This document shows, one piece after another, positions 1 through 11,374 of a stretch of 64,000 nt of DNA (the first letter of the stretch is position 1; every line of letters starts with the position of its first letter). The position numbers and the translations under genes were made by a program. The stretch spans positions 13,956,501 through 14,020,500 of the forward strand of contig OX365945.1 in NCBI GenBank assembly GCA_947247005.1, read 5' to 3'. This DNA comes from Spisula solida. Taxonomy: Eukaryota > Mollusca > Bivalvia > Venerida > Mactridae. The notes under the pieces are model-generated. The model saw nothing but the letters and a program-made list of their open reading frames with translations, searched no databases and was not told the DNA's origin.

Positions 1-1860
1 CAAGCCTAAAAGGGCTGTATCCGGCATTGGTAGGTATATTATAGAGCCAGATATGAATGTACCTGACAGTCGTATATGCACAAGAGAGCAAGAAAATGAT
101 TTTTCTACAAGGGATAGATACCCAGGAAAGCCAGAAATGGCTATATCCAGCTGTGGAAGGTACCTCAGAAACCCAGAAACTGCTGTATCCTGCTGGGGTA
201 GGTACATTGGAAACCAAGAATCGGCTGCATCCGACTGTGGTGGTTACCACAGAAACCCCACAATGTCTGTATCCGACAGTGGTAGGTACCTAAGAAACCC
301 ATATATGGCTGTTTGATGCATTGGTAGGTACCTCAGAAACCCAGAAATGGCTGTTTCATGCTGGGGTAGGTACCTCAGAAACCTAGTTATGGCTGTTATA
401 TGCTGTGGTAGGTATCTCAGAAACCCAGATATACCCGTTTCATGTTGTGGTAGGTACCTCAGAAACCCAGAAATGGCTGTTTCATGCTGTGGTCGGTACC
501 TCAGAAACCTAGTTATGGCTGTTATATGCTGTGGTAGGTATCTCAGAAACCCAGAAATGGCTGTTTCATGCTGTGGTAGGTACCTCAGAAACCCAGATAT
601 GGCTGTTTGGTGGTGTGGTAGGTATCTCAGAAACCCATATATGGCTGTTTGATGCGGTGGTGGGTACCTCAGAAACCTAGATATGGCTGTTTGATGGTGT
701 GGTAAGTACCTCAGAAACCTAGATATGGCTGTTTGGTGGTGTGGTAAGTACCTCAGAAACCCATATATGGCTGTTTGATGCTGTTGTAAGTACCTCAGAA
801 ACCAATTTATGGCTGTTTCATGTTGTGGTAGGTATCTCAGAAACCCAGATATGGCTGTTTCGTGTTGTGGTAGGTATCTCAGAAACCAATATATGGCTGT
901 TTCGTGTTGTGGTAGGTACCTCAGAAACCCATATATGGCTGTTTGGTGTTGTGGTAGGTACCTCAGAAACCCAGATATGGCTGTTTCATGTTGTGGTAGG
1001 TATCTCAGAAACCCATTTATGGCTGTTTCATGTTGTGGTAGGTACCTCAGAAACCTATATATGGCTGATGCATGCTGTGGTAGGTACCTCAGAAACCTAT
1101 ATATGGCTGTTGCATGCTGTGGTAAGTACCTTAGAAACCCAGATATGGCTGTTTCATGCTGTGGTGGGTACCTCAGAAACCCAGAAATGGCCGTTTCATG
1201 TTGTGGTAGGTACCTCAGAAACCCAGATATGGCTGTTTCATGCTGTGGTAGGTATCTCAGAAACCAAGATATGGCCGTTTCATGTTGTGGTAGGTACCTC
1301 AGAAACCCAGATATGGCTGTTTCATGCTGTGTTAGGTACCTCAGAAACCCAGATATGGCTGTTTCATGCTGTGGTAGGTGTCTCAGAAACCCCGAAATGG
1401 GTATATCCTGCAGAGGTAGGTACCTCAGAAACCCAGATATGGCTGTTTCATGCTGTGGTAGGTACCTCAGAAACACAGATATGGCTGTTTCATGCTGTGG
1501 TAGGTACCTCAGAAACACAGATATACCCGTTTCATGTTGTGGTAGGTACCTCAGAAACCCAGATATGGCTGTTTCATGCTGTGGTCGGTACCTCAGAAAC
1601 CAAGAAATGGCCGTTTCGTGTTGTGGTAGGTACCTCAGAAACCCAGATATGGCTGTTTCATGCTGTGGTAGGTATCTCAGAAACCAAGATATGGCCGTTT
1701 CATGTTGTGGTAGGTACCTCAGAAACACAGAAATGGCTGTATACGGCTGTGGTAGGTATCTCAGAAACCAAGATATGGCTGTTACAAGTACATGCTTTGG
1801 TAGGTACCTGAATGTACCTGGCACTGTTAGGTACCTCAGCCAGCCAGAAATGGCTTGACT
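1..1860. repeat. 42-bp minisatellite, about 40 units
   Basis: The unit reads roughly GGTAGGTACCTCAGAAACCC followed by agatatggctgtttcatgctgt, 42 bp long. It is repeated nearly without gaps, best preserved from about 320 to 1790 and more degenerate at the edges. Because 42 is a multiple of three and the unit lacks stops in several frames, long open frames run through it: two overlapping plus-strand frames of about 350 codons and one minus-strand frame of 526 codons (244-1824). Each simply repeats a 14-residue block. Simultaneous openness on both strands is a property of the repeat and not evidence for a protein. Units differ at a few positions, mainly agatat/agaaat/atatat and catgctgt/catgttgt. 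Confidence 0.93.
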
Positions 1861-2350
1861 TCAAATTGATAGGAACCTTGTAGAGTCTGAAAAGGCTGAA
1901 TCTGACCGCTGTAGGTACCAATAAAGCTACAAATTGCTATACCTATCCGTGTTGGGTACCACAGAGGGCAATAATTGGCTGTACCTGGCAGTGAAAGCTA
2001 TCTCAGATATGTTATGAATATACCTTGAAGTGTTAGGTACCTCAGAGCCAGATATGGCTGTCTCCAGCTGTGTAAAGTAGGAGAGCCAGAAGTAGCTGTA
2101 CCTGGAAGTGGTAAGTACTACATAGAGGTTGTACCCGATTGTGTAAGGTATCTTAGAGAACCAGAAAAGGCTGTTATTCAGAAGTCTTAAGATCCTCATA
2201 GAGGCATAAATACAGAGCCCGGCAATGGTTGGTATACCTCATAGAGCCAGAAACAGGTGTACTAAACTCAAAACAATCAGAATAAGTTTCACCCAGAAGT
2301 GTTGAGATACCTCAATACAGCATAACATATGTATACTAGGCAGTGTTAGG
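1861..2350. repeat. Degenerate flank of the 42-bp minisatellite
   Basis: Scattered phrases such as ggtacctcagagccagatatggctg recur at irregular spacing, so this looks like an eroded extension of the preceding array. No coding feature is visible. Confidence 0.6.
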
Positions 2351-3605
2351 TACAAAAGGGGAAAACTGTAGCATACCCACTATTTTTAAACGATTTTAAC
2401 ATTTGACCATAGAAATGGCATTTTTGGAGGCCATTCTTAGATTCCAGTGAGGCACATGCATGGTCGCTAAAAATGTAATAAACTTTAGAAGCTTATGCAA
2501 GAGCTGATTGTTTCCTCACAAAACCCGCAAATGGTATTTTGTGTGCGCATGGGCATTCAGTATGGGACAAATCTGATTTAGTCCATACCTTTCGTCATTG
2601 TCAGCGATGATTTACCCCCCCCCCCCCCTACTATTTGGAGAAATAAAAACCTATACACTAAATTTGATATAAATCATACATATAGATACAGAATAATATT
2701 AATATTACAGTTAAATGTTATGCAAATAAAATGTCCCATTCAAAATGATATTTTTAAATAGCAAACTAAATTTCATTTTTGGGGTTAAATTATTACCCCA
2801 CCCACTTTGATACAAATTATGCTTCAAAATCTCACCACCACACCACAGTTGAGTGAATGTAAGACCTGTATAACTATCATTAGAACTATTTGGGATAGTT
2901 ATTTGGTCAAAAATACCACAAGCATATTAACTATAATAAACGATAAGACAGATTTTACCGATTTTTCGTCATTTTTTCGTTATAAAAGCATGATTTTCAA
3001 ATATTTAATTCATAAACATCATGATCTGAGTTTGATTTGTGTATTTCAACATGTTGCCTATAAAAATAACACATAAAACATAATATTAGACTGAATTGGT
3101 ACTTACAGCATGTATATTATGTCACAGTAGTGAAATTGGAAATTTTGGCGGCCATCTTGTCGGCCATCTTGGATTTCTCAGCGTTGTGACAGCAGATTTT
3201 TGTAAGAAATTGATTTTCATAAACTGGACACTATATGCTTTCCATTCATACCAATTATAGATTTGGACAAGAATTGTAAATAAATGACCCTCAGCTCTTG
3301 GACTACAGCAAGCAGGCTGGTCAAAGCCCTCATCAGTACTTCAGTGCTTTGATTTTCTCTGGAGCAGGAAACCAGAAACAATTGTTTACACATAATGATA
3401 TGAACTGTCCTCAGCTGACCACAGACTGACCTCAGTTGACCACTTAATTTCATTTTGTTTAATAATCCTAGCTTTTTTGTTTGGCCTTAGCAGTAAAATT
3501 ATTACCAGCAGTACAAAATATGTAATTCCAATAAACGTCAAAAGTCAGTGGCTTTGTCAAGCATAAATAGTAAATCTCTTGGGTTAAGAAAATAAGAAAA
3601 TACGT
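2351..3605. other. Unassigned AT-rich DNA
   Basis: No convincing gene. A run of 14 C lies at 2615-2628. Phrases of the type ggcggccatcttg appear near 3148-3170 but do not form a recognisable element. The short open frames here show no family resemblance. Confidence 0.5.
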
Positions 3606-3607
3606 AG

Positions 3608-3820
3608 AGTCGCGGTTGTGCAGTGGTAACGTGTTCACCTCAAGATCGAAAGGTCCCGAGTTCGATCCTCGCGGCCACCATGTGTGTTTGTGTCTTTAGG
3701 CAAGACACTTTACATTGCCCCTCTCTCTACGAAGTTGATTTCATCTGAAATGAGTCTCGAGAGCGATTAATCTAAGTTGTAAGAACTTGTTTTGCAATTG
3801 AAAATAAATAAATTAGTATT
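3608..3820 (+). repeat. tRNA-derived SINE
   Basis: The head (about 3610-3680) resembles a tRNA gene. It has an A-box-like tgtgcagtggtaac near 3617 and a B-box gagttcgatcct near 3658, then ggccacca. A body with tctttaggcaagacactttacattgcccctctct and an A/T-rich tail (gaaaataaataaatt) follow, which is the usual layout of mollusc SINEs. The head lacks well-paired arms, so it is not proposed as a working tRNA. Pol III internal promoter boxes are the only regulatory signal visible. Confidence 0.78.
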
Positions 3821-3987
3821 AACTATATTATAAAGAAATTAAAATATATCATAAAAAATGATGTGATAACCAACAACCCACAAATCATAACTTAAAACGC
3901 ATATTGACTAAGTTTGCAACCTGCAATAATAACCAACAAAATGCAATATATGAGTACTGCAAACTGCACATTGTAACTGCGATAACT

Positions 3988-4256
3988 GCTACTCGAAACT
4001 AGAAAATTTCAACTCGAAACTCATTATTTTCAACTCGAAACTCGATATTATCAACTCGAAACTCGATAAATTCGACTCGAAACTCGATATTTTCAACTCG
4101 AAACTCGATAAATTCAATTCGATACTCTATATTTTCAACTCGAAACTCGATATTTTCAACTCGAAACTCGATAAATTCAACTCGATACTCGATAAATTCA
4201 ACTCGAAACTCAATATTTTTAACTCGAAACTCGATAAATTCAACTCGATACTCGTT
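3988..4256. repeat. 21-bp minisatellite, about 12 units
   Basis: The unit is AACTCGAAACTCGATAWWTTC. Variants ending in tattttc and taaattc are interspersed, with a few aactcgatactcg units toward the 3' side. Confidence 0.9.
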
Positions 4257-4317
4257 GTTTAGAAATCCTCACATTATCAAAGCCATGTAACACTATCCAA
4301 CATTATTACAGAATTAT

Positions 4318-4392
4318 GGTCCCTGATTGACTTAGCTTTTTATGGGCTATGCTTCCATGGGGGCATAAGCGTTTATTGAACACAGTCTTGTT
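4318..4392 (-). repeat. Truncated copy of dispersed repeat D
   Basis: The reverse complement reads aacaagactgtgttcaataaacgcttatgccccc, the same start as the fuller copies at 54711 and 55625. The GACGGACGG part is missing, so this is a fragment. Confidence 0.65.
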
Positions 4393-4500
4393 GTATATAT
4401 TTTTTTGTAAATATGTTTTTGCCATATTTATTTGTTATTTGTAAATGGCCAAAAGCAATGTTCTTTGCTGATTATGCCAATAAACTTTGAACTTTGGTAT
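4393..4500 (+). repeat. Possible LINE 3' tail fragment
   Basis: T-rich sequence ends in tgccaataaactttgaactttgg, a shape typical of non-LTR retrotransposon 3' ends in molluscs. There is no coding part, so the assignment rests on resemblance only. Confidence 0.3.
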
Positions 4501-6378
4501 CCTCTTGTTAAATATATAAGAATTAGTTTGCTTTAAATTGTTTGCCATGAAAATAAAATTTGTTGAAAATACTTCAGACTAATTTTCTCGTACACACCTC
4601 TACACAGACAATATTGAAACATGATCTAATTTTCTCTCACCACAAGTCTTCTCGTTTTGGTGATAAGCTACATCATGCTGACAGTCAACCAGGGCAGTAA
4701 TGGCCATTGAATTTAACACCGTGAAGATTAAACAATTACTTGCTGGATTAAATACCTACTGTGGAAAGCTAGTTCTCTCTGGAAAGTCTATACACTGTAC
4801 TGGAAACGGGAACCAGACTAAAACCGGCTCCACAAAACAGCACACTCGAAAATGCCTAATGACTTTGGCGAGCTTAATAATTTGTTTTCGTGACGAGTTT
4901 AAGAAATGTTGATCCCAAAGACAACGAGATGTGGATACTTTTTATCACATTACCATAGTTACCGAGTCAAATCAACGTCAGAAATTACGCATTTAAGACG
5001 ACGATGCTAGTGACCTCACGCATTTGTTATCACACGTGTTGGAGAACATTGTTCCGTCATTTGTTCTCGCATGGAAGATCATGGTATTTATTTGATAAAT
5101 AACAATGTTGACGTCACCCGGACAACGCGACGTACTTTTCCGTCATCCTTCAGTTACAGAACATTTTCTTCCTGCTTGTTCTCAGCAAAATTACCTGCGA
5201 TACATATGACGACTACCTATATATATGACAAGTACTTGTGAAGATATTTCGGCTACTGAATGACATGGCAAGAACCAATCAATCACTATGTTTATAACAA
5301 CGAATGCGTGAACAACGAAGAAAACTCTAAAATTATCAAAATGAATACAATCTCAAGTGCATCCTTAGTGCGACCGATTATGTTCTATAGAATTTACATT
5401 TGTACGTAGCAGCCTCCCCAGCATGTGGTATTACTTCTTTTTTCTCCAAACTAACTCAGCAATAAGGTTGGAAGTAGTGTTGGCTGCGAACCAGTGAATC
5501 AGATGTTTTTGTTATTTAGTGAGTAGGTAAACAATCGAACGTTTCCTGTGGAATCTTAATATTTATATCAGACAAGTACCCAGTGTGCAGGTGCTAGTCT
5601 ACAAGGTTATAGAATGAACTAAAGGCGAATTTCCACGATGTGTTAGATTACTCTTAAATTCATGAATTTTTTTTGTGAATTGAAAGTATTCGTGAATATA
5701 GCAGCGACAGAACAGATGTAACCAAAAGTGTGCACCCACAACACTGTATATAAACATCATGCTACTTCAAGTTCATTCACGATACTTTGTCTACCATATC
5801 AGGTTTTCTGCTTAGTGTTTATTTCATTAGCATTTTAAAGAACAATTCAAATGCAAAGACCACAGCCGTATGTTTTCGTGCGGTACGATATTAACAGCGA
5901 GATATAAAACTAACAATTACTACGAGGTTACATTCTTTGCAATGTTTGATTTAAAGTTTATGCTACTGACGCCACATAAATATATAATTCTCAAACACAC
6001 ACAGTTTACGCGATTTTTTTATTTGTTTGAGATGCGTACCAACATATCGAAAACTAGAGACATTTCACATGAGTTACGAATGCCCCGCAGCACCGCCCTG
6101 ACATAAGATAATTGTTAAGAGTGGAAAATATGAAAACTCCAGGTTTCATTGCAGTGCACAAACAAATACGATGTACTATTTCGCATCATAAAAGCTTCAT
6201 GAAACTAATATTATACAAAAACTGTAGTTTGTGGTAATTCACAAGTCCTAAGACAAAAGTGCCCTTCCTTGAGGACTTCCATAAGGAAAGTTATTAAGTT
6301 ATTAAGAACAATAATGTGTTAAAGTGTTTCTAAACGCAATACATTGGAAAATGACATCATGATACTTGTAACAAAGTT

Positions 6379-7327
6379 TTTATGAAAATTCGGGTATTAA
6401 TCTATTTTGGTCTGTTAAAAATTCTGGAGTTATTTTTGATAAAATTCAAAGGAAACACGATGTTTATTCATTTAGTACTTATGATTTTTCAACATTATAT
6501 ACTAAGGTGCCGCATGCTCGTATCAGAGACAAGTTAATAGCGCTGGTCGAGAAAACATTTAGTAGAGAAAAGACTACATTTCTGGCGTGTAGCTATTCTA
6601 AAGCTTTTTTACTAACAACATATTAAATATACTAGTACATGTACTATGTGGACCTGCAGCGATGTTTGTGAAGCCCTTTTTTTCCTAGATAACATTTTTG
6701 TTAGGCTTGGGACTACCATTTATAGACACATTATCTGTCTTCCAATTCCAATGGGAACTAATTGTGCACCTCCTGTCGCAGATCTGTTTTTATACTGATA
6801 CGAACGCGATACCATGCTAAAATTATCTCCCGAACACCAATCTGATGAAATTACCGCGTTTAATAATACTTCCCGACAACTTGATGACATTTTAAATAAT
6901 GATAATCCTTACTTTTCGAATAAGATCATAGAAATTTACCCTGACGAATTAACACTAAATAAAACTAATTCATCCGATTCACACGCATCATTGCTAAATC
7001 TCGATCTTGTAATTGAAACAGGTCAAATTGTTTGTAAAATTTACGACAAGAAGGATGATTTTAACTTCGATACTGTAAATTACCCACACTTGATTGGAGA
7101 TGTTCCACGGTCAACTTCTGATGGTGTTTACGCTTCTCAATTAATCCGTTTTGCTAGAGCTTGTTCTCGAGTTGAAGACTTTAATACTCGAAATCTTTGT
7201 ACTACTAATAAGTCACTGCAACAAGGCTATCGCTTCCCTAAAGTTCGTAAATCTTTTGAAAAATTTTATAGTCGCAATTTAGACTTCATTTCTAGTTATG
7301 GTGTTAATTTAAAGACAATACAATAGT
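6379..7327 (+). pseudogene. Penelope-like reverse transcriptase remnant
   Basis: Conceptual translation gives pieces of a reverse transcriptase of the kind common in Penelope-like elements. FSTYDFSTLYTKVPH lies near 6480, the PMGTNCAPPVADLFLY motif near 6749-6798, and then the uninterrupted frame 6814-7326 (170 codons). That frame has the palm motif changed to RQLDDILNNDN where relatives usually have a Y-x-D-D type sequence, then IYPDELTLNK, KIYDKKDDFNFDTVNYPHL and YASQLIRFARACS. The 5' half contains stops and frameshifts, and neither an endonuclease domain nor element ends are visible, so this is a dead fragment. Unit B lacks it at the matching place (about 17090). The Penelope-type assignment is from remembered motif style and is moderately sure; that it is an RT is more certain. 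Confidence 0.75.
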
Positions 7328-8597
7328 AAAATTTTATCTGTGCATTACAGGCCGCAGTGATTGTAGTAATTACATCGTATCTCAACAATGCCACTGATTT
7401 CCATGTAATGTCACAGAGCTGCCAGATAATACTTGTAGATGTTCATACACAATATTCATATTAACATGAATAACATGAATGAACACTGCTACTACTGTAT
7501 CATTGATGGGTTTAAATGAAACATTTAAAAGCGTTCGTTCGCTTGCTCGTTCGTTCGTTCTGTATGTCGGTTCTCTCTTTGGCTATTCTTTGCTCGTTAG
7601 TAGATTACATTTTGTTGATATATTACATGTCAGTGTATGCATCGACATGTCGTGGATGAGCACAATGACTATATAGTACTGTTTCCTTGCCTGTTAAAAG
7701 TATTACCAACCACCTTGCTTGTGAACAAAATAAAGTATAATGAGGTGTTTTTTAGACATATTTTTGTTTCCCTGCCCTCGACTTAAATAGTAAAGGTGTT
7801 AGTTTCGTACGATTTCCAGATAGGGGAAAGTCTATTTTATTGACAGAAGAGGTTTTGAACAGTGACACAGTCATCTTACACAGAATTATTAGTAGCATCT
7901 GCTTGAGATATATACATAATGACTCGAACTATGCTTCAGCTATTTCCTTTAATAAACCAGAATTCATTCGAAATCATAAGAATTAGTTCGTTTCCTGTCA
8001 AAGCCCAGCTAGTTACAGTAAATGAAGCACTATGAATTATCGTTTTATAATAGCATTTAATACCATATATAGAAACCATGGCAACGGAAAATTACGACTC
8101 CCATATAATACTTTAATCGAAATCTACCATCAACAGCATCATACATTCACACCGCTGTGATAGTATTGCGAATGTACAGAGAATAATGTTACAGTCTGTA
8201 ATGAAATGTTAGCTTGATGAAACCATTGTGATAATTGATAATTTGTTAAATAATGTATCTGATATAGATTTATGCAGTTACTGTAAAATCATTTAATTTC
8301 GACGGGATGAAATTTCGTGGTTTTGATGAAAAATACCATTTCGTGGGGACGTAAACTCGTGGATTTCGTATTTCAGTAAAAAGATCTAGTCAAATCCTGC
8401 ATTAATTATCAGAATTCCATTATTAAAACATAAATCAATGCTAATAAATAATATTGTTAATATACGAATTAATATACTTGCAATATCAAACACGTATGTT
8501 TTGTCATATTTTGCAGTTTTATTGCTGAAACTACGTCATTCAGCTTTTTGATTGCTGAAATTAGTACATACAGCCTTTTGACAGCAGGGACTTAGGC

Positions 8598-8740
8598 AAT
8601 TCATTTTCTCGTTCAGTTATGTGTTGGGTATTGTGTCTTGTATTTTTTTTATGTTTTCTGTGTTCGGCTGGTTAAGGTGAGTGCTGCCTTCGCTGTCCGA
8701 CTTAACATTATCTTTTTGAACATTTCAATTGCATACAGCA
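8598..8740 (+). repeat. Dispersed repeat 'cggctg', copy 1
   Basis: Phrase order ttcattttctcgttcagttatgtgttg ... gttttctgtgttcggctgg ... gagtgctgcc is shared with 10236-10350 and 20712-20860. The opposite strand of related text appears near 12715-12760 and 22875-22920. Confidence 0.6.
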
Positions 8741-8973
8741 GAAATAAATTCAAATGCACATTAATACACTAGGCCACATAATCATATCGATTATCTGTTA
8801 AATTACGTATCATAATAATGCCAATTAACATTATTGTTAACCGAAGAGATGGTTCTACTTGAATACAATGATAATTTCAGGATGTGTCTTAATTAAAAAA
8901 GGTGTACTATATCTTTACAATTATCGAAGATTGAATTCTAATCCATATTGGAAGTGTACAACACAATTATGTA

Positions 8974-10069
8974 CAGGGTGTCCAAAAACAAAGTATACAG
9001 TTTCAGTGTCTATTTATCAAATTCTTACAATCTGCTATCGCAACGAAAATGTGCACATGTATAGACAAAATATGTAAGTTTTTTCTGTGTCCAATTTTAA
9101 AATTATAACCCGGATAATTTTTAGAAAAATGTCAATTTTCTAAAATAACCTTATTTTGTCCGTGGCGTCATTTTGTAATATTTAACGACGTTTTCACAAC
9201 GCATGTCGCCTTCTGACATTTTCCTTCTTGCACTCGGTCTTTGAAACTATCGATTACTTTTGCACATGTGACTTACCTGATCATCTTACTTGCTCTTTTG
9301 ATTTACGTGTCTGTTGGTTTTAGATTGTACACGATAATTACAAGCACAATAGAAAGAAATAAACTCAACCCGTTACTTGCCTATGTTAAACCAGCTCATT
9401 CCTAAACACCACATGTGATTTATTGTTTGGAATGATGCATAGTTCGTACAAGATGTGCCAGGGTGCCATACATTGTACATAAGGGGTTTGATGACTTCCT
9501 TGAAACAGTTGGTATCAAAGTAATTTCTAGGAAATACCGCTGTGGTGTGACATGGCACTCCCACAGCCCGGATCTAAATCAATGGACTTCTTCTTGTGAG
9601 GCTACGTGAAATTGCTAGTGTACAGCACAACGCGAACAGACACGTTTATGCTCACGATAAACATCAAAAGAGAAGGTTAGACAAATGTGCAAATGTTATC
9701 AATAGTTTAAAAGAAGTTCAAGAAGGGAAACGTTAGAATACCCGACCTCTTGAGAACGTCTTAAAATGCTGGATAGACGTCACGGACAAATTAAGGTAAT
9801 TTCAGTAAATTTACATTTTTCTAATTCGGATTCGGGAGGTACTGTGGTAGGTGTCTCATAAGTCAAATTGGCTGGCCCTTTCAATAGGGGTGACACTATA
9901 ATAAACAAAAACTTTACTTTACCTATATCTTTTATATAATCTCAAAATGTGTCCCAGAAAAAAACTTACATCTTTTGTCTACACAGGTACAAATTTTCTT
10001 GACGATAGCAGAATGAAGAGCTTTGAGTAATATACACTGAAACTGTATACTTTCTTTTTGGATGCCCTG
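8974..10069. mobile_element. Decayed Tc1/mariner-like element with long TIRs
   Basis: It starts TA|CAGGGTGTCCAAAAACAAAG and ends with the inverted counterpart ...GATGCCCTG|TA, flanked by TA on both sides (8972-8973 and 10070-10071). The inverted repeats extend about 115 bp inward (through the tgtaagttttttctg...gtcc region), unusually long for a mariner-like element. On the plus strand 9564-9578 reads SPDLN. A shifted frame then gives MDFFL, a stop and GYVKLLVYST, which matches the third catalytic-site neighbourhood (SPDLNP-DFFLWG) of IS630/Tc1/mariner transposases. Frameshifts and stops make it inactive. The corresponding stretch of unit B is too different to say whether its site is empty. 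Confidence 0.8.
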
Positions 10070-10235
10070 TATACTCTTACATCGAGTGTATATTCTTGAG
10101 TATGAATTTGCTGGAATATAATTATATACCTGCATAATATGTTTAAAGCCGAATCTAGGTCTTTAAGCGTTTGTACAGCTGGATCTTGCACTTTCGACTT
10201 TTTGACAGCTGCAACTTGGATGTCCAGCGGCTAAG

Positions 10236-10350
10236 TTCATTTTCTCCGTTGGCATTGTGCTGTGTGGTTGTGGTCTGTGCTGTTTTTGTGTTTTCTGTGC
10301 TCGGGCTAGTTTGAATGAGAGCTGCCTTTCTTGTCAACTTTTTAGTATAT
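10236..10350 (+). repeat. Dispersed repeat 'cggctg', copy 2
   Basis: Shares gttcattttctc...gtggttgtggtctgtgctgtttttgtgttttctgtgctcgg with 20712-20860 and, more distantly, 8598-8740. Confidence 0.6.
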
Positions 10351-10870
10351 TTTAAGCTAACTTTCAAATACGTGTTGAGTATATAATACTTATATCCATC
10401 CTTTAACTTTCTAAGTGGATTTAGTTCGAGCATATGCTGCTTTCATTTTGCTACTGAACTACTAATCGATGTAGAATTGTCAGTAAATACATTAACATGT
10501 CAAGCTGTATATATCCTAGCGTCTCTCTCGTCTCTGACTTGCATTACCTTGGCTTCCCTCATGTTTACAAGAAAGATCATCGGTTCCTATCTGACTGCCG
10601 GCGTTATATAAATTTAATATGCACATCTAATGCAATTTGCAACCATATGAGATAAGTATCACACCGCTAATATTTCCCTCTCTACCACACAATAGTCACA
10701 TATCTTTACCTGTTTGTCTTGGGAATATGCCTCGGTATTATTGTAAGTTAACTGAAGTCTCAGTAAACTACATTTAGTTCCTATCGAACTGCCATGCATT
10801 GTTGTAAAAGATCAACATTAAGCATTAAAGTTAATAGAATACATTACGGTACATCTCTGATATTAATATC

Positions 10871-11374
10871 ACTTTGTGTGAGTATGTTGAACCACATGTC
10901 AGATCAATGACAACTTTGTGTGAGTATGTTGAACCACATGTCAGATCAATGACAACTTTGTGTGAGTATGTTGAACCAAATGACAGATCAATGGCACCTT
11001 TGTGTGAGTATGTTGAACCACATGTCAGATCAATGACAACTTTGTACGAGTATGTTGAACCACATGTCAGATCAATGACAACTTTGTGTGAGTATGTTGA
11101 ACCACATGTCAGATCAATGACAAGTTTGTGTGAGCATGTTGAATCACATGTCAGATCAATGACAACTTTGTGTGGGTAAGTTGAACCACATATCAGATCA
11201 ATGACAAGTTTGTGTGAGCATGTTGAATCACATGTCAGATCAATGACAACTTTGTGTGGGTATGTTGAACCACAGGTCAGATCAATGACAAGTTTGTGTG
11301 AGCATGTTGAATCACATGTCAGATAAATGACAACTTTGTGTGAGTATGTTGAATAACATGTCAGATCAAAGACA
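10871..11374. repeat. 42-bp minisatellite, 12 units, partly 84-bp higher order
   Basis: The unit is ACTTTGTGTGAGTATGTTGA followed by accacatgtcagatcaatgaca. Twelve units fill 504 bp exactly. From about 11110 two variants alternate: one with aagtttgtgtgagcatgttgaatcac, the other with aactttgtgtgggtatgttgaaccac. This gives an 84-bp higher-order period. Both strands carry long open frames for the same trivial reason as the first array. Unit B has no array at its equivalent position (about 21250). Confidence 0.93.

Noticed and set aside
244..1824. 526-codon minus-strand frame and two plus-strand frames of about 350 codons as protein genes
   Set aside because: All are produced by a 42-bp tandem repeat lacking stops; openness in several frames at once is not evidence of coding.
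3610..3680. Functional tRNA gene
   Set aside because: A and B boxes are present, but the arms do not pair well and a SINE body and tail follow.
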